In this document: positions 34,282-44,178 of the stretch, piece after piece
Numbering within the stretch: position 1 is the first letter of the stretch
How the letters are laid out: each line of letters starts with the position of its first letter
DNA from: Marinobacter piscis
GTDB taxonomy: Bacteria; Pseudomonadota; Gammaproteobacteria; Pseudomonadales; Oleiphilaceae
Assembly: GCF_007671655.1 (NCBI RefSeq)
Contig: NZ_VCGX01000002.1
Coordinates: 434,001 to 498,000, forward strand
Reading direction: 5' to 3'
Length of the DNA: 64,000 nt
Position numbers and translations under genes: made by a program
Notes under the pieces: generated by a model
What the model saw: only the letters and a program-made list of their open reading frames with translations
What the model was told of the DNA's origin: nothing
Databases searched by the model: none

Positions 34282-34929
34282 CTACTGTCCGGCGTTAAAC
34301 AACCAGGGGGCCGTCTGGCGCCGCTGCTCCTCATAGGATTTGATCAGCTCTGCATCCTCCAGAGTCACGCCAATATCATCCAGCCCATTCAGGAGACAGT
34401 GACGCCGGAAACTGTCAACGTCAAAGCTGAATGACTCACCGGAAGGTGTGGTTACGGTTTGTGCCTCCAGGTCGATGGCCAGCTGATAACCTTCAGTTTC
34501 CTCTGTCTCCTGAAACAGTTGATCAACCACTTTCTCTTCAAGAACAATCGGTAGCAGTCCATTCTTAAAGCAGTTGTTGTAGAAGATATCCGCAAAACTG
34601 GGGGCAATAATTACCCGAAAGCCATAGTCATCGAGCGCCCAGGGGGCATGTTCCCGGCTGGAGCCGCAACCGAAGTTACTCCGGGCCAGCAGAACACTGG
34701 CGCCCTCATAGCGCGGCTGGTTAAGCACAAAGTCCGGGTTCAGCGGACGCTGGGAACTGTCCTGATCGGGCTTTCCCTCATCAAGGTATCGCAGTTCATC
34801 AAACAGGTTCGGACCAAAACCGGTGCGTTTGATGGACTTCAGAAACTGCTTGGGAATAATCATGTCCGTATCCACGTTGGAACGGTCCATGGGGGCCACA
34901 AGGCCCTGGTGTTGCGTAAATGCGCGCAT
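34282..34929 (-). CDS. leuD: 3-isopropylmalate dehydratase small subunit
   Basis: A 215-residue swivelling-domain subunit that pairs with LeuC to isomerise 2-isopropylmalate. Landmarks are [20 protein letters not shown] at the N-terminus, [20 protein letters not shown] in the middle, and [19 protein letters not shown]. Length is normal. It follows leuC by 21 bases. Confidence 0.97.
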   Translation of the reverse strand: MRAFTQHQGLVAPMDRSNVDTDMIIPKQFLKSIKRTGFGPNLFDELRYLDEGKPDQDSSQRPLNPDFVLNQPRYEGASVLLARSNFGCGSSREHAPWALDDYGFRVIIAPSFADIFYNNCFKNGLLPIVLEEKVVDQLFQETEETEGYQLAIDLEAQTVTTPSGESFSFDVDSFRRHCLLNGLDDIGVTLEDAELIKSYEEQRRQTAPWLFNAGQ

Positions 34930-34950
34930 GGTTCAGTTCTCTCCTGTGGC

Positions 34951-36369
34951 TCAGTTCAGCAGTTCGCTAACATCAACAAAATGACCGTGGATGGCAGCAG
35001 CCGCTGCCATGGTGGGGCTTACCAGATGCGTACGACCACCAAAACCCTGCCTGCCTTCAAAGTTACGGTTAGAGGTAGAAGCACAGTGCTCCCCCTGCCC
35101 CAGCTTGTCGGCATTCATGGCCAGACACATGGAGCAACCCGGATCGCGCCATTCAAGACCCGCCTCGAGGAATATCTTATCCAGACCTTCCGCTTCAGCC
35201 TGGGCCTTAACCAGACCGGAACCAGGCACCACCATTGCCTGCTTGAGGCTGTCTGCAACCTTACGGCCTTTGACAACAACGGCTGCCTCACGCAAGTCCT
35301 CAATACGGCTGTTGGTACAGGAGCCAATAAATACCCGATCGAGCTGGATGTCGGTAATCGCCTGATTTGGCCGCAGCCCCATGTATTTCAACGCGCGCTC
35401 AATACCTTCGCGCTTGATAGGGTCATCTTCTTTGGCCGGGTCCGGCACATTGCCGGTAACGTCTGCGACCATCTCCGGAGACGTGCCCCAGCTCACCTGC
35501 GGCAGAATCTCCGAGCCTTCCAGCTCAACGACCTTGTCAAACTCCGCATCCAGATCACTGTGCAGCGTCCGCCAGTATTTAACCGCAGCATCCCAGGTTT
35601 CACCCCTGGGCGAGAACGGCCGGTCTTTCACATAGTCTATGGTAGTGCCGTCAACCGCCACCATGCCCACCCGGGCACCGGCTTCAATCGCCATATTACA
35701 GATAGTCATCCGACCTTCCATGCTCAGGTTCTGAATGGCTTCGCCACCAAACTCAATGGCATGGCCGGTGCCGCCGGCGGTACCGATTTTACCGATAATC
35801 GCTAGTACAACGTCCTTGCCGGTCACACCCTTACCAAGCTGGCCGTTTACCTTCACCAGCATGTTTTTCATTTTCTGCTGAACCAGGCACTGCGTAGCCA
35901 GAACATGCTCAACCTCGGACGTCCCTATCCCGTGGGCAAGACAACCGAACGCACCATGGGTGGAGGTGTGGGAATCACCACACACAATGGTCATACCAGG
36001 CAGGGTTGCGCCCTGCTCCGGCCCGATCACATGCACAATCCCCTGACGCTTGTCTTTGATCTTGAACTCAAGAATCCCGAACTCATCGCAGTTCTTGCCC
36101 AGGGTTTCCACCTGGATCCGGGACACAGGGTCAACAATGCCCTCAATCCCCTTCTCCCGGTCAGTTGTGGGCACGTTGTGATCCGGTGTCGCCAGATTGG
36201 CATCGATGCGCCACGGCTTACGCCCGGCCAGACGCAAACCCTCAAACGCCTGAGGAGACGTCACTTCATGTAACAGGTGACGATCAATATAAATAAGGGC
36301 CGAACCATCCTCCCGTTGCTTAACCAGATGGTCATCCCATAACTTGTCGTATAAAGTCTTACCCGCCAT
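34951..36369 (-). CDS. leuC: 3-isopropylmalate dehydratase large subunit
   Basis: A 472-residue aconitase-family protein with the [4Fe-4S] cluster that carries out the isomerisation. Cluster cysteines are in [13 protein letters not shown] and [11 protein letters not shown]; the substrate-binding region includes [20 protein letters not shown]. The ATG at 36369 follows GAGAG. It heads leuCDB and is divergent from a LysR-type gene, which is the probable regulator by position. Confidence 0.97.
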   Translation of the reverse strand: MAGKTLYDKLWDDHLVKQREDGSALIYIDRHLLHEVTSPQAFEGLRLAGRKPWRIDANLATPDHNVPTTDREKGIEGIVDPVSRIQVETLGKNCDEFGILEFKIKDKRQGIVHVIGPEQGATLPGMTIVCGDSHTSTHGAFGCLAHGIGTSEVEHVLATQCLVQQKMKNMLVKVNGQLGKGVTGKDVVLAIIGKIGTAGGTGHAIEFGGEAIQNLSMEGRMTICNMAIEAGARVGMVAVDGTTIDYVKDRPFSPRGETWDAAVKYWRTLHSDLDAEFDKVVELEGSEILPQVSWGTSPEMVADVTGNVPDPAKEDDPIKREGIERALKYMGLRPNQAITDIQLDRVFIGSCTNSRIEDLREAAVVVKGRKVADSLKQAMVVPGSGLVKAQAEAEGLDKIFLEAGLEWRDPGCSMCLAMNADKLGQGEHCASTSNRNFEGRQGFGGRTHLVSPTMAAAAAIHGHFVDVSELLN

Positions 36370-36446
36370 TACACTCTCTCACTTGCTTTATGCACAGAGT
36401 TCAGCACCCTTGAGCGTACTGCACACTGTTGATTAATAATACACCT

Positions 36447-36476
36447 ATCATACCGCCCGCCCCCGGATAACCGCAA
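36447..36476 (-). promoter_or_regulatory. Possible leuC promoter
   Basis: On the minus strand TTGCGG (36471-36476) is followed after 18 bases by TATGAT (36447-36452). A start near 36440 would give a leader of about 70 bases. By eye only. Confidence 0.4.
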
Positions 36477-36507
36477 TTCATTAATTTCATTCATCGCATT
36501 CCATTCA

Positions 36508-36520
36508 GTTATGCGATAAC
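36508..36520. promoter_or_regulatory. Palindrome GTTATGCGATAAC, candidate LysR-type operator
   Basis: A 13-base palindrome with 5-base arms and a three-base centre sits in the leuC/LysR divergent gap, centred about 74 bases upstream of the proposed leuC start and 39 before the LysR start codon. LysR regulators usually bind such dyads between divergent genes. Confidence 0.45.
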
Positions 36521-36552
36521 CTCGGGCTATTCCGCACCGAAGGAGCACAGCC

Positions 36553-37443
36553 GTGGACTCAAATGCGCTCAAAGCCTTTCTCACCATCGTCGACCGAGGC
36601 TCATTCTCGGAAGCGGCAGAGCAATTACACCTCACCCAACCAGCCATCAGCAAACGCCTGGCTGCCCTGGAAAACCAGCTTGGCACAACCCTGATTGAAC
36701 GCAGCCACCGCCACATCCGCCCAACCGACTCAGGAAACCGACTGCTCCCCCACGCCCGGAAAATCCTGGATGAAATCCACAACGCCCGCATAGCCCTGTC
36801 TCCCGAGTCGACGCAGATAGAAGGCGAACTGCACATCATAGCCAGCCACCACATAGGCCTGCACCACCTGCCCAAATGGCTGCGACGCTTCAAACGCGAA
36901 CACCCTCAGGTCGCCATCAACCTGCAATTCATGGAATCCGATGCCGCCTACGAACAAATGCGCAAACGCAACGCCGAACTGGCGTTCGTCACCCTGAGCG
37001 ACAGCATGCCTCCCAGCTTCCAGGTATTTGCCCAATGGCCTGACCCCATGGCCTTTGTGGCAGGAACCGACCACCCCTTGGCGTCGCTGAAAAAACCAAA
37101 ACTCGCAGACCTGGCGCCACACCCGGCCCTGCTTCCGGACACCGCCACCTCAACCTACCGGGTAGTCAGCCGCCTGTTCCTGGAAGCAAACCTGCCCCTG
37201 CACCCACAAATGCCCACCAACTACCTGGAAACCCTGAAAATGATGACCAGCGTTGGCCTCGGCTGGAGCGTACTCCCACTGCGCATAATCGATGAAAGCC
37301 TGAAGGTACTTGAGGGGGTAACTTCTGTTACCCGGGTTCTCGGGGGCATAGGCCTGACCGGCCGACAGCCGGGCAACGCCGCAAAGGCGCTGTTAGCCAT
37401 TGTTCAAGAGGAAGAGGAAGAGGAAGGTAAGAGTAAGAAGTAA
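36553..37443 (+). CDS. LysR-family transcriptional regulator
   Basis: A 296-residue regulator. The winged helix-turn-helix is at residues 1-60 (FLTIVDRGSFSEAAEQLHLT, then QPAISKRLAALENQLGTTL), and a LysR substrate-binding domain fills about 90-290. The start is GTG at 36553 with AGGAG seven bases before it. The C-terminus ends in a run of glutamate and lysine (about 12 residues), an odd but plausible tail. Divergent from leuC, it is a likely activator or repressor of leuCDB; the inducer is unknown. Confidence 0.9.
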   Translation: MDSNALKAFLTIVDRGSFSEAAEQLHLTQPAISKRLAALENQLGTTLIERSHRHIRPTDSGNRLLPHARKILDEIHNARIALSPESTQIEGELHIIASHHIGLHHLPKWLRRFKREHPQVAINLQFMESDAAYEQMRKRNAELAFVTLSDSMPPSFQVFAQWPDPMAFVAGTDHPLASLKKPKLADLAPHPALLPDTATSTYRVVSRLFLEANLPLHPQMPTNYLETLKMMTSVGLGWSVLPLRIIDESLKVLEGVTSVTRVLGGIGLTGRQPGNAAKALLAIVQEEEEEEGKSKK

Positions 37444-37492
37444 CCGGTACCCGCAGCCCGCCCGCCTTGGTCGGGCAAACCGCGAACTAGAG

Positions 37493-37605
37493 CGATTTGG
37501 TCAGGTGAAGCTGTTCAAAAATCTGGAGCGCCAGGGATGGCGCGACGAAGCCCTACAGGGATGTATCTACGGGCGTTTTTTGAACAGCTTCACCTGACTG
37601 AATCG
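37493..37605 (+). terminator. Long stem-loop element between convergent genes (29-bp stem)
   Basis: Arms 37493-37521 and 37577-37605 pair over 29 positions: 27 Watson-Crick and two that are G:U pairs in plus-strand RNA but A:C mismatches in minus-strand RNA. The loop holds a second hairpin, GCGCCA-GGGA-TGGCGC (37528-37543), with a GNRA-type tetraloop. It lies after the LysR gene and before the aroC stop, so it may end transcription from both sides. It resembles dispersed intergenic hairpins I recall in related marine bacteria. Confidence 0.7.
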
Positions 37606-37624
37606 TTTCACCAGGCATTCGGGT

Positions 37625-38719
37625 TCAGAGCTGCCCAATAACCGGAGTAGAAACCACAACATCCCCATTCTGAGCCCGATGGCGCAAATAATGATCCATC
37701 AGCACAATAGCCATCATCGCCTCCGCAATCGGCGTAGCTCGAATACCCACACACGGATCATGCCGTCCCGTGGTGATCACCTCCACCGAATTACCATGCA
37801 CATCAATACCACGCCCCGGCAACCGTAAGCTGGACGTCGGCTTCAGAGCAATACTCGCTAGCAAAGGCTGCCCCGATGAAATACCACCCAGCACACCCCC
37901 AGCCTGATTAGACAAAAAGCCCTCCGGCGTCATCTCATCACGGTGCTCTGTGCCTTTTTGCGTAATCGCACCAAAACCGGCACCAATCTCCACGCCTTTA
38001 ACAGCGTTAATACTCATCAACGCATGCGCCAGATCCGCATCCAGACGATCAAACACCGGTTCCCCCAGACCAGGAGGCACATTGTCCGCAACCACATTAA
38101 TCCGCGCACCAATCGAGTCGCCTTCCTTGCGCAGCGCATCCATGTACGCTTCCATTTCCGGCACCTTATCCACATCGGGACAGAAAAACGGATTCTGGTG
38201 TATCTGATCCCAGTCCAGCTTTTCAGCACGTATGGGACCAAGCTCAGACAAATAACCGCGAATCCTTATTCCCAGACGCTGCTGCAGAAACTTCCGGGCC
38301 ACGGCACCGGCCGCGACACGCATGGCTGTCTCCCGGGCCGACGAACGGCCCCCGCCCCGATAATCCCGAACACCGTATTTATGCATATACGTATAGTCGG
38401 CATGGGCCGGACGGAACTGCTCCTTGATTTTTGAGTAGTCCTTCGAGCGCTGATCTGTATTCTCAATCACCAGGCCGATGGGTGTGCCCGTGGTTTTCCC
38501 TTCAAACACCCCCGACAAAATACGAACTTCATCTGCCTCACGGCGTTGCGTCGTATACCGCGACGTGCCCGGCTTGCGACGGTCCAGATCAGCCTGCATA
38601 TCGGCTTCAGACAATTCAATTCCGGGAGGACAGCCATCAATAATGCAGCCCAGAGCCGCGCCGTGGCTTTCACCGAAGCTGGTAACAGTAAACAGTTTTC
38701 CGAACGAGTTTCCAGACAT
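37625..38719 (-). CDS. aroC: Chorismate synthase
   Basis: A 364-residue FMN-dependent lyase that makes chorismate from 5-enolpyruvylshikimate 3-phosphate, the last shared step to aromatic amino acids and folate. Family signatures: [40 protein letters not shown], and [17 protein letters not shown]. The conserved length and a clear ATG at 38719 support it. It follows prmB by 37 bases. Confidence 0.98.
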   Translation of the reverse strand: MSGNSFGKLFTVTSFGESHGAALGCIIDGCPPGIELSEADMQADLDRRKPGTSRYTTQRREADEVRILSGVFEGKTTGTPIGLVIENTDQRSKDYSKIKEQFRPAHADYTYMHKYGVRDYRGGGRSSARETAMRVAAGAVARKFLQQRLGIRIRGYLSELGPIRAEKLDWDQIHQNPFFCPDVDKVPEMEAYMDALRKEGDSIGARINVVADNVPPGLGEPVFDRLDADLAHALMSINAVKGVEIGAGFGAITQKGTEHRDEMTPEGFLSNQAGGVLGGISSGQPLLASIALKPTSSLRLPGRGIDVHGNSVEVITTGRHDPCVGIRATPIAEAMMAIVLMDHYLRHRAQNGDVVVSTPVIGQL

Positions 38720-38756
38720 AATTCAATATCTTATTAGCGTATATTAACAAAAAGGA

Positions 38757-39659
38757 TCAAGAGTTTTTCTGGTACTCTCGAAGGTCCTGCTCCGTCAGTG
38801 CAAACACACCGTCGCCACCGTTTGCGAACTCCAGCCAGATAAACGGCAACTCCGGATAAGCTTCATCCAGCGCAACCCAGCTGTTCCCCATTTCAACCAC
38901 TAACAGCCCACCGGGTGTCAGGTGGTCAGCAGCTTTGGCAATAATCCGGTGGGCAATATCCAGGCCGTCATTCCCGGCCGCAAGGCCTAATGCAGGCTCA
39001 TGATGAAACTCTTCAGGCATGTCGCCCAGATCTTCAGCATCAACATACGGTGGATTACTGACAATAATATCGTAGCGCCCTCTGATGTGACTGAATACGT
39101 CCGACTGTACGGTACGTACCCGGCCCCGCAGTTCATGAAGATCAATATTGGACTCTGCAACCGCCAGCGCCTCCGGCGATACATCTGACAAGTCCACACT
39201 GGCATCCTCGAATACGGATGCTGCGCCGATGCCTATACAGCCACTGCCGGTGCAAAGATCAAGAATCCTCTCAACCGGCTTATCCCCCAGCCAGGGCTGA
39301 AACCCGTTCTCAATCAGTTCCGCAATAGGCGAACGCGGCACCAGCACACGCTCATCCACATGAAATGGCATGCCCATAAACCAGGCCTCGCCCAATAAAT
39401 ACGCCAGCGGCATCCGCTCATCAATGCGACGCCGGATACGCTCATACACAAGCTGGCGCTCAGCACGCGTGAGGCGCGCATCCAGAAACACGGCGTTGTT
39501 GTCTACCGGAAGGTGAAGACTGCGAATCACCAGATACACAGCCTCATCCCACACATTGTCTGTGCCATGGCCGAAAAAAACCGGAGAAGCGGCAAACTGT
39601 GATGAAGCGTAGCGGAGATAATCCCGAACGGTATGAAGATCGTCTATTGGGCTGGTCAC
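38757..39659 (-). CDS. prmB: 50S ribosomal protein L3 N5-glutamine methyltransferase
   Basis: Methylates a glutamine of ribosomal protein L3, using SAM. The catalytic NPPY is in [19 protein letters not shown], and SAM motif I is [15 protein letters not shown] start it at the GTG at 39659 (300 residues), close to the usual PrmB length; AGGA lies ten bases upstream, and a GTG at 39665 is the alternative. Upstream in-frame sequence overlaps the patatin gene and is not PrmB-like. The prmB-aroC pairing is conserved. Confidence 0.94.
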   Translation of the reverse strand: MTSPIDDLHTVRDYLRYASSQFAASPVFFGHGTDNVWDEAVYLVIRSLHLPVDNNAVFLDARLTRAERQLVYERIRRRIDERMPLAYLLGEAWFMGMPFHVDERVLVPRSPIAELIENGFQPWLGDKPVERILDLCTGSGCIGIGAASVFEDASVDLSDVSPEALAVAESNIDLHELRGRVRTVQSDVFSHIRGRYDIIVSNPPYVDAEDLGDMPEEFHHEPALGLAAGNDGLDIAHRIIAKAADHLTPGGLLVVEMGNSWVALDEAYPELPFIWLEFANGGDGVFALTEQDLREYQKNS

Positions 39660-39690
39660 AAACACGGGTTCCTGTAATGTCGGATTTGGT

Positions 39691-40836
39691 TTACAAGGCC
39701 AGGGGGCCTGAGCTGCTCTGATTTTCCTCGAAGCGGTCCAGAGCCGCAGCCATGCGTGCCCGACCCAACTGAATAAGCTCCGGCGCCTTATGATAATCAT
39801 AAGTCCGGCAAGAGTTTTTCGGAATGTTAACCAGCAAGTCCGGCGGATAACCGGCAATCTTGTACTGAATCAGCGCATTCTGCATGGTTTCAATGGTGAG
39901 GTTCATTACATCAAACTTGCCGATACCCAGTTTATCCCAGTCAATGGTCTCGCGCTCTTCCTCAAGCGCCTTATCGCTGCGCTTATGCTCTTCTTTCTTT
40001 TGCATTTCTCTGGAAATCTTTTCTTCCGCGCTGTCCTTATCCGCTCCGGCCATTTTTTTCGCGCCCATGGACTTTATGGTATCCCAATCGAACCACCTGG
40101 ATGCTGTTTCCCGAAGCGCACCCATCCACTCGTCCATCTCGCCATCGACTTTGGGGCCAGAAAAAGCTGCATCCGGTATTCGCTGACTGCGGTCATCTTC
40201 GCCACTGAGGTTGACCGCCACGACCAGATCCGCGTGGGCCGAAATTGTAGGAATAATAGGCAGCGGATTAAGTAAAGCACCGTCTACTAGCACCCGGTTG
40301 CCAAGCACCAGGGGCGTAACCACACTGGGAATGGCCACAGATGCGCGGATGGCCCGGTCCAGCGGCCCTTCCTGAAACCAGATTTCTTTATGGGCAAGAA
40401 GATCCGTAGCCACAGCTGTGTAGTGCAGCGGCAGGTTTTCAATGCGGGTATCGCCCAGCATTTCCCGCATAACCGAGAAGATCTTTTCACCGCGGATGGC
40501 GCCAACCGGGTTAAACGTGAGGTCCAGTAATTTGAGTACATCAAACTGACCCAGCCCGGTGACCCAGTCTTTATAGTCCTGCATTTTACCGGCTGCAAAC
40601 ATGCCACCGATAAGCGCACCCATGGAACAGCCGGAAATGGCCACAATGTTGTAACCACGCTCCACCAGGATCTCAATTGCCCCTATATGGGCATAGCCCC
40701 GGGCACCGCCACTGCCCAGAGCCAGAGCAACGGTTTGACGGCGGGGTTCGGAAGGTGTGGTGTCAGTGCCGGAGCCAGATTCTGTGGCCGACAGGTCAGA
40801 ACTCTCGACAACCTTTGAGACGTCATTTTCCGACAT
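39691..40836 (-). CDS. Patatin-like phospholipase, RssA type
   Basis: A 381-residue patatin-fold hydrolase. Motifs are the oxyanion-hole loop [12 protein letters not shown] (residues 41-52), the nucleophile elbow GCSMG (S71), and the Asp of the Ser-Asp dyad in [12 protein letters not shown] near residue 186. The N-terminal 35 residues are Ser/Thr/acid-rich; a charged insertion (about 270-305) is rich in Lys and Glu. No signal peptide, so it probably acts inside the cell on lipids. Substrate unknown. It lies between the DUF4892 gene and prmB with gaps of four and 31 bases. Confidence 0.87.
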   Translation of the reverse strand: MSENDVSKVVESSDLSATESGSGTDTTPSEPRRQTVALALGSGGARGYAHIGAIEILVERGYNIVAISGCSMGALIGGMFAAGKMQDYKDWVTGLGQFDVLKLLDLTFNPVGAIRGEKIFSVMREMLGDTRIENLPLHYTAVATDLLAHKEIWFQEGPLDRAIRASVAIPSVVTPLVLGNRVLVDGALLNPLPIIPTISAHADLVVAVNLSGEDDRSQRIPDAAFSGPKVDGEMDEWMGALRETASRWFDWDTIKSMGAKKMAGADKDSAEEKISREMQKKEEHKRSDKALEEERETIDWDKLGIGKFDVMNLTIETMQNALIQYKIAGYPPDLLVNIPKNSCRTYDYHKAPELIQLGRARMAAALDRFEENQSSSGPLAL

Positions 40837-40840
40837 GGGC

Positions 40841-41755
40841 TTACCTCGTTATAACCATTACTTCCACCCGATCACCCTGGCGCCCCGGGTCAGTCACGAC
40901 AACCGACGGCCCTACAATCACCAACTCTTGCTGTTGTTTGGAGACACCGGTCTTATTCAGCACTTCGGATAGTGACTCGGCTGCCTCCCGTGCGCGCTGC
41001 ATTGATTCATCGTAGGACTCACTGGCCCCGAGTTCGGAATATCCTACCAGTACAACAACAGCGCCCTTTGCCCGGGCCTGCTCACTGATCCTTCGCCGGT
41101 CTGTGGCCTGCCAGTCAAACTGATACGTGACTCCTCCCTGCCAGGGAACAACCACCGGCCCGGAAACCCGGTCACTCAAAGACCCGAGACCAGGAATAAG
41201 AGCGCCTGGCGCTACTTGCAGGTGTTCCATCCATACATACTCTCTCAGGTTTCCCCGGGTAACCGTATACACAGACGTGAGCCAGCGGCTGCCATCAGCA
41301 GTTGTGACCGCGGCAACCAGGTAATCCTGAGTTGCATCGCGGCCATAGAGAACGGACTGATTAAAAATCTGGTTAGCCCAGACATTACTCCGCCCACAAC
41401 GGATTCCGGAGCACTCAAACAATATCTGCGCTCCCCGCTCCCGTAATATACGCCTGTAGTGCTCGCGAGCTTGCTGACGACTGGCATCCCGGGATATCTG
41501 ATACAAACGCCCTTCCCCGGTCACTGGCAAACGCGCCATGGTTTCAGAACGGATCTGGTTGTTGACCTCCCGCACCGGGCTGAACAATACCAGATGGCCT
41601 GAGGATTCAATCTCAACCGAGGTTTCCAGTTTGGATTGGGGAAAAGGCTGCGGCAAGGTTTCAGGCAATGCAGCACTGGCAAAAGCAGATCCGGTAAACA
41701 GCACTACAGAAGCAAGCAGTTTGAATATCAGCAAAACGGGCAAGATGTTACTCAC
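40841..41755 (-). CDS. DUF4892-like secreted protein with an OmpA-like C-terminus
   Basis: About 304 residues if started at the GTG at 41755, which overlaps the hydrolase stop; an ATG at 41779 is possible. Either way the N-terminus is a signal peptide (LPVLLIFKLLASVVLFTGSA, cut near FASA). The middle resembles the DUF4892 family of Pseudomonas relatives. The last 90 residues look like an OmpA-type fold: a strand VVVLVGYSELGASESYDESM, a helix with REAAESLSEVLNKTGV, and DRVEVMVITR. The peptidoglycan-binding residues are not clear, so binding is only suggested. Two cysteines (CSGIRC) could form a disulfide. Confidence 0.75.
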   Translation of the reverse strand: MSNILPVLLIFKLLASVVLFTGSAFASAALPETLPQPFPQSKLETSVEIESSGHLVLFSPVREVNNQIRSETMARLPVTGEGRLYQISRDASRQQAREHYRRILRERGAQILFECSGIRCGRSNVWANQIFNQSVLYGRDATQDYLVAAVTTADGSRWLTSVYTVTRGNLREYVWMEHLQVAPGALIPGLGSLSDRVSGPVVVPWQGGVTYQFDWQATDRRRISEQARAKGAVVVLVGYSELGASESYDESMQRAREAAESLSEVLNKTGVSKQQQELVIVGPSVVVTDPGRQGDRVEVMVITR

Positions 41756-42677
41756 TTTCCAGAAAGTTTCTGACAGCATTGGCGACCGGACGGGTATCTC
41801 CATCCAGATGGCAGTGGTGCCCACCCGGCATGTCCAGTACCTGAAGCTGAGGTATGGCTGCCAGCCGCGCGCCTATTCCTTCACGTCTGGCCAGCAGTCC
41901 TTCCCGGGCCCGTAAAAACAGCGTCCGGGCCTCTACTGCTTTCAGGGACGCCAATACCTGTTCTTCGGTCATCATTAACGGCGACGGGTGCCTCAACCGG
42001 GCGTCTGTGCGCCAGCTGTATCCTTCACCCTCAGGCCTGAGGTTACGCGGCATCAACGCCAGCGCTGCCTCATGACTGAGGGGGCTGAGCCCACCTTCGC
42101 GCACTTTTGCTGCGCTGGCCACATCAGGATACACCGCGGGCCGGCCGGAGCCGGTCATGCGTTTCTTTATCGCCTTGCGCAACTGCGGCACGGTGTCACT
42201 GGCGGGGCGACTCATAGCGCCGATGCTGTCAATCATGACTAACTTGCGCACCCGCTCGGGAAATGCTGCTGCATAAAGAGTCCCCACAATGCCGCCCAGG
42301 GAATGGCCCACAATATCGACCTGCCCGGCCTGATCCTCCCCACCAAAATGCAGCTCAACCAGTTCAGCAAGATCAGCAACATAGTCCGTTAACTGGTAAC
42401 CCTGCCCTGGTGGTCGATGGCCGGAATGTCCATGACCGGCGAAATCAACGGCATGTAATGAAAACGTTCCCGCCAGCTCCGGGGCAATGCGGCAAAACGT
42501 CTGACTGTTATCCAGCCAGCCATGAAGCATGATAACGGGCAATTTGCCGGACGCTGCTTTGCTCTCGTCCGGCCCCCAGTTCAGCCCGGCCAGGGTAATG
42601 TGCTGCAGCGGCCACTGCACTTCCCGGGCCTCTGCTTTGCCGGCCAGAGCATCGGAGGATAAAGCCAGATTAGTCAT
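41748..42677 (-). CDS. Alpha/beta hydrolase
   Basis: A 309-residue alpha/beta-hydrolase. The oxyanion region is MLHGWLDNSQTFCRIAPEL (residues 50-68), the nucleophile elbow VGHSLGG (S126), and the catalytic His is in DMPGGHHCHLDGDT near the C-terminus. There is no signal peptide. Substrate cannot be inferred; the family includes esterases and lactonases. It follows pilZ by 13 bases and overlaps the next gene, so it belongs to the same transcript. Confidence 0.85.
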   Translation of the reverse strand: MTNLALSSDALAGKAEAREVQWPLQHITLAGLNWGPDESKAASGKLPVIMLHGWLDNSQTFCRIAPELAGTFSLHAVDFAGHGHSGHRPPGQGYQLTDYVADLAELVELHFGGEDQAGQVDIVGHSLGGIVGTLYAAAFPERVRKLVMIDSIGAMSRPASDTVPQLRKAIKKRMTGSGRPAVYPDVASAAKVREGGLSPLSHEAALALMPRNLRPEGEGYSWRTDARLRHPSPLMMTEEQVLASLKAVEARTLFLRAREGLLARREGIGARLAAIPQLQVLDMPGGHHCHLDGDTRPVANAVRNFLESE

Positions 42678-42690
42678 TGGTGCACTTGCC

Positions 42691-43041
42691 TCACATTGTG
42701 TGGGTCGGACGGTCAGAACTCAGAGAGCCTGCCAGGTAGGATTCTATTCTCGTTTTTGCGGTTTCATCTTCACCGTTGAACTGCAGACCGATACCGGCCG
42801 CCCGATTGCCCTGGGCCCCTTTTGGCGTAATCCACACCACCTTGCCTGCAACAGGCAGCTTCTCGGGCTCATCAATCAGGTTCAGCAGCAGAAACACCTC
42901 ATCACCAAGCTGGTAGGGTTTCTGTGTGGGTATAAACAATCCACCATTACGGATGTAGGGCATATAAGCCGCGTACAAAACGGCCTTATCCTTGATTGTC
43001 AGGGTGAGTATGCCGCTGCGTGCACCAATTCCGGGCCCCAT
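42691..43041 (-). CDS. pilZ: Type IV pilus assembly protein PilZ
   Basis: A 116-residue protein from the ATG at 43041 (GGAAAG nine bases before it; a GTG at 43050 is adjacent to that site). It closely resembles Pseudomonas PilZ from LTLTIKDKAVLYAAYMP to SDRPTHTM at the C-terminus. Like that protein it lacks the RxxxR and D/NxSxxG residues for cyclic-di-GMP, so it probably acts through protein partners such as PilB and FimX. It follows holB, the same order as in Pseudomonas. Confidence 0.95.
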   Translation of the reverse strand: MGPGIGARSGILTLTIKDKAVLYAAYMPYIRNGGLFIPTQKPYQLGDEVFLLLNLIDEPEKLPVAGKVVWITPKGAQGNRAAGIGLQFNGEDETAKTRIESYLAGSLSSDRPTHTM

Positions 43042-43149
43042 ATCTGACACCTTTCCAAAATGAACGTTTTAGTAATTATCCAAATCTGTGGGAGCAAAAC
43101 CCATGATAACTCCGAATCATAGCAGGTGTTCCCGGCAAAAGCGCAAACA

Positions 43150-44178
43150 TCATCCCCGGCGTTTCCGGGGCATCAGGTTGCGCCAGGCAATCAACAAGCG
43201 ACTCGCTTCAAGCTCCGGGTTCACATTATAAACCCCAGCGGCCCGGGCATCCCGTACCTGGTCCAGCAACTCATGGGCGCACCAGGCAGGATTGTTGCGG
43301 GCCAGAAAACCCAGCATTTCCACGGCCTCAGGGTCCGCCGGCTGCCCGCCGGCACACAAACGTGCCAGATCCGCCGCCCAGCCTTCGAACAGCCAGAGCA
43401 TATCCTCCAGCCCAAGCGCCTTGAATGCCTTCGCGGCATCCGCTACGGCAACCTGCCCCCTCATGAATTCGCGAAACTTGTTGAACGCCTCGTCCCGCAG
43501 ACCGGGGAATTCACCGGTCGCATACTCAAGAGCCAGCCGCGGCGCATTGCCCGCCAGCATCAGCGCTTTTGCCAACTGCTCGGCCGACGGTCTGTTTTCG
43601 CTGTCGAGGCCGGCGACCTTGCGGGTGAGCCATTCATTAGCCTGCCCGGCAGACGGTACAGGCAGAGGCACAACCTGACACCGGGAGCGGATGGTTGGTA
43701 GCACGGGCCGGCCACTTTCCTGCAAAAGCAGCAATACAAAGTCCGGAGCCGGCTCTTCCAGGGTTTTCAGCAGAGCGTTCGCGGCATTGATATTCAACTG
43801 GTCAGCACGATCAATAATGGCAACTTTCCGCTCTGCAACCTGGGGCGATGACACCGCAAACTCTGAAAGCGAACGCACCTGATCCACACGGATCATGCGG
43901 GATTTTTCCGGTGAGAAAGCACGCACATCCGGGTGGCTGGATGCAGCCACTAACTCACACTGCCGGCACCGGCCACAGGCAACAGGCGCGCCTGCCTCGC
44001 TGTTCAGAGGTGAAGTGCATAGCAATAGTTCAGACACGGCATCGGCCCAGGCGCGCTTGCCAACCCCACTCTCCCCCGTTACCAGCAGAGCATGGGGGAA
44101 CCGGCCATCGGCCAGGCGCTCCTGGACAGTCTGCCAGGAGGTCTTGAGCCAGGGCATATCAACGGCAATATCAGTCAC
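43150..44178 (-). CDS. holB: DNA polymerase III delta' subunit
   Basis: A 342-residue clamp-loader subunit. The N-terminal AAA+ domain has a P-loop-like VTGESGVGKRAWADA (about residues 32-46), a zinc-binding cysteine cluster around CTSP and CGRCRQC, and the Ser-Arg-Cys sensor TIRSRCQVVPL. Start is GTG at 44178, overlapping the transglutaminase stop by four bases (GTGA). Usually tmk precedes holB in relatives; here it does not. Confidence 0.93.
   Translation of the reverse strand: MTDIAVDMPWLKTSWQTVQERLADGRFPHALLVTGESGVGKRAWADAVSELLLCTSPLNSEAGAPVACGRCRQCELVAASSHPDVRAFSPEKSRMIRVDQVRSLSEFAVSSPQVAERKVAIIDRADQLNINAANALLKTLEEPAPDFVLLLLQESGRPVLPTIRSRCQVVPLPVPSAGQANEWLTRKVAGLDSENRPSAEQLAKALMLAGNAPRLALEYATGEFPGLRDEAFNKFREFMRGQVAVADAAKAFKALGLEDMLWLFEGWAADLARLCAGGQPADPEAVEMLGFLARNNPAWCAHELLDQVRDARAAGVYNVNPELEASRLLIAWRNLMPRKRRG

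Noticed and set aside
34648..35805. A 385-codon open frame on the plus strand opposite leuD and leuC
   Set aside because: It is antisense to two clear conserved genes, has no ribosome site or recognisable family, and arises from the codon bias of leuC and leuD.
39660..39857. N-terminal extension of prmB
   Set aside because: It overlaps the end of the patatin gene and does not resemble PrmB; the GTG at 39659 gives the normal length.
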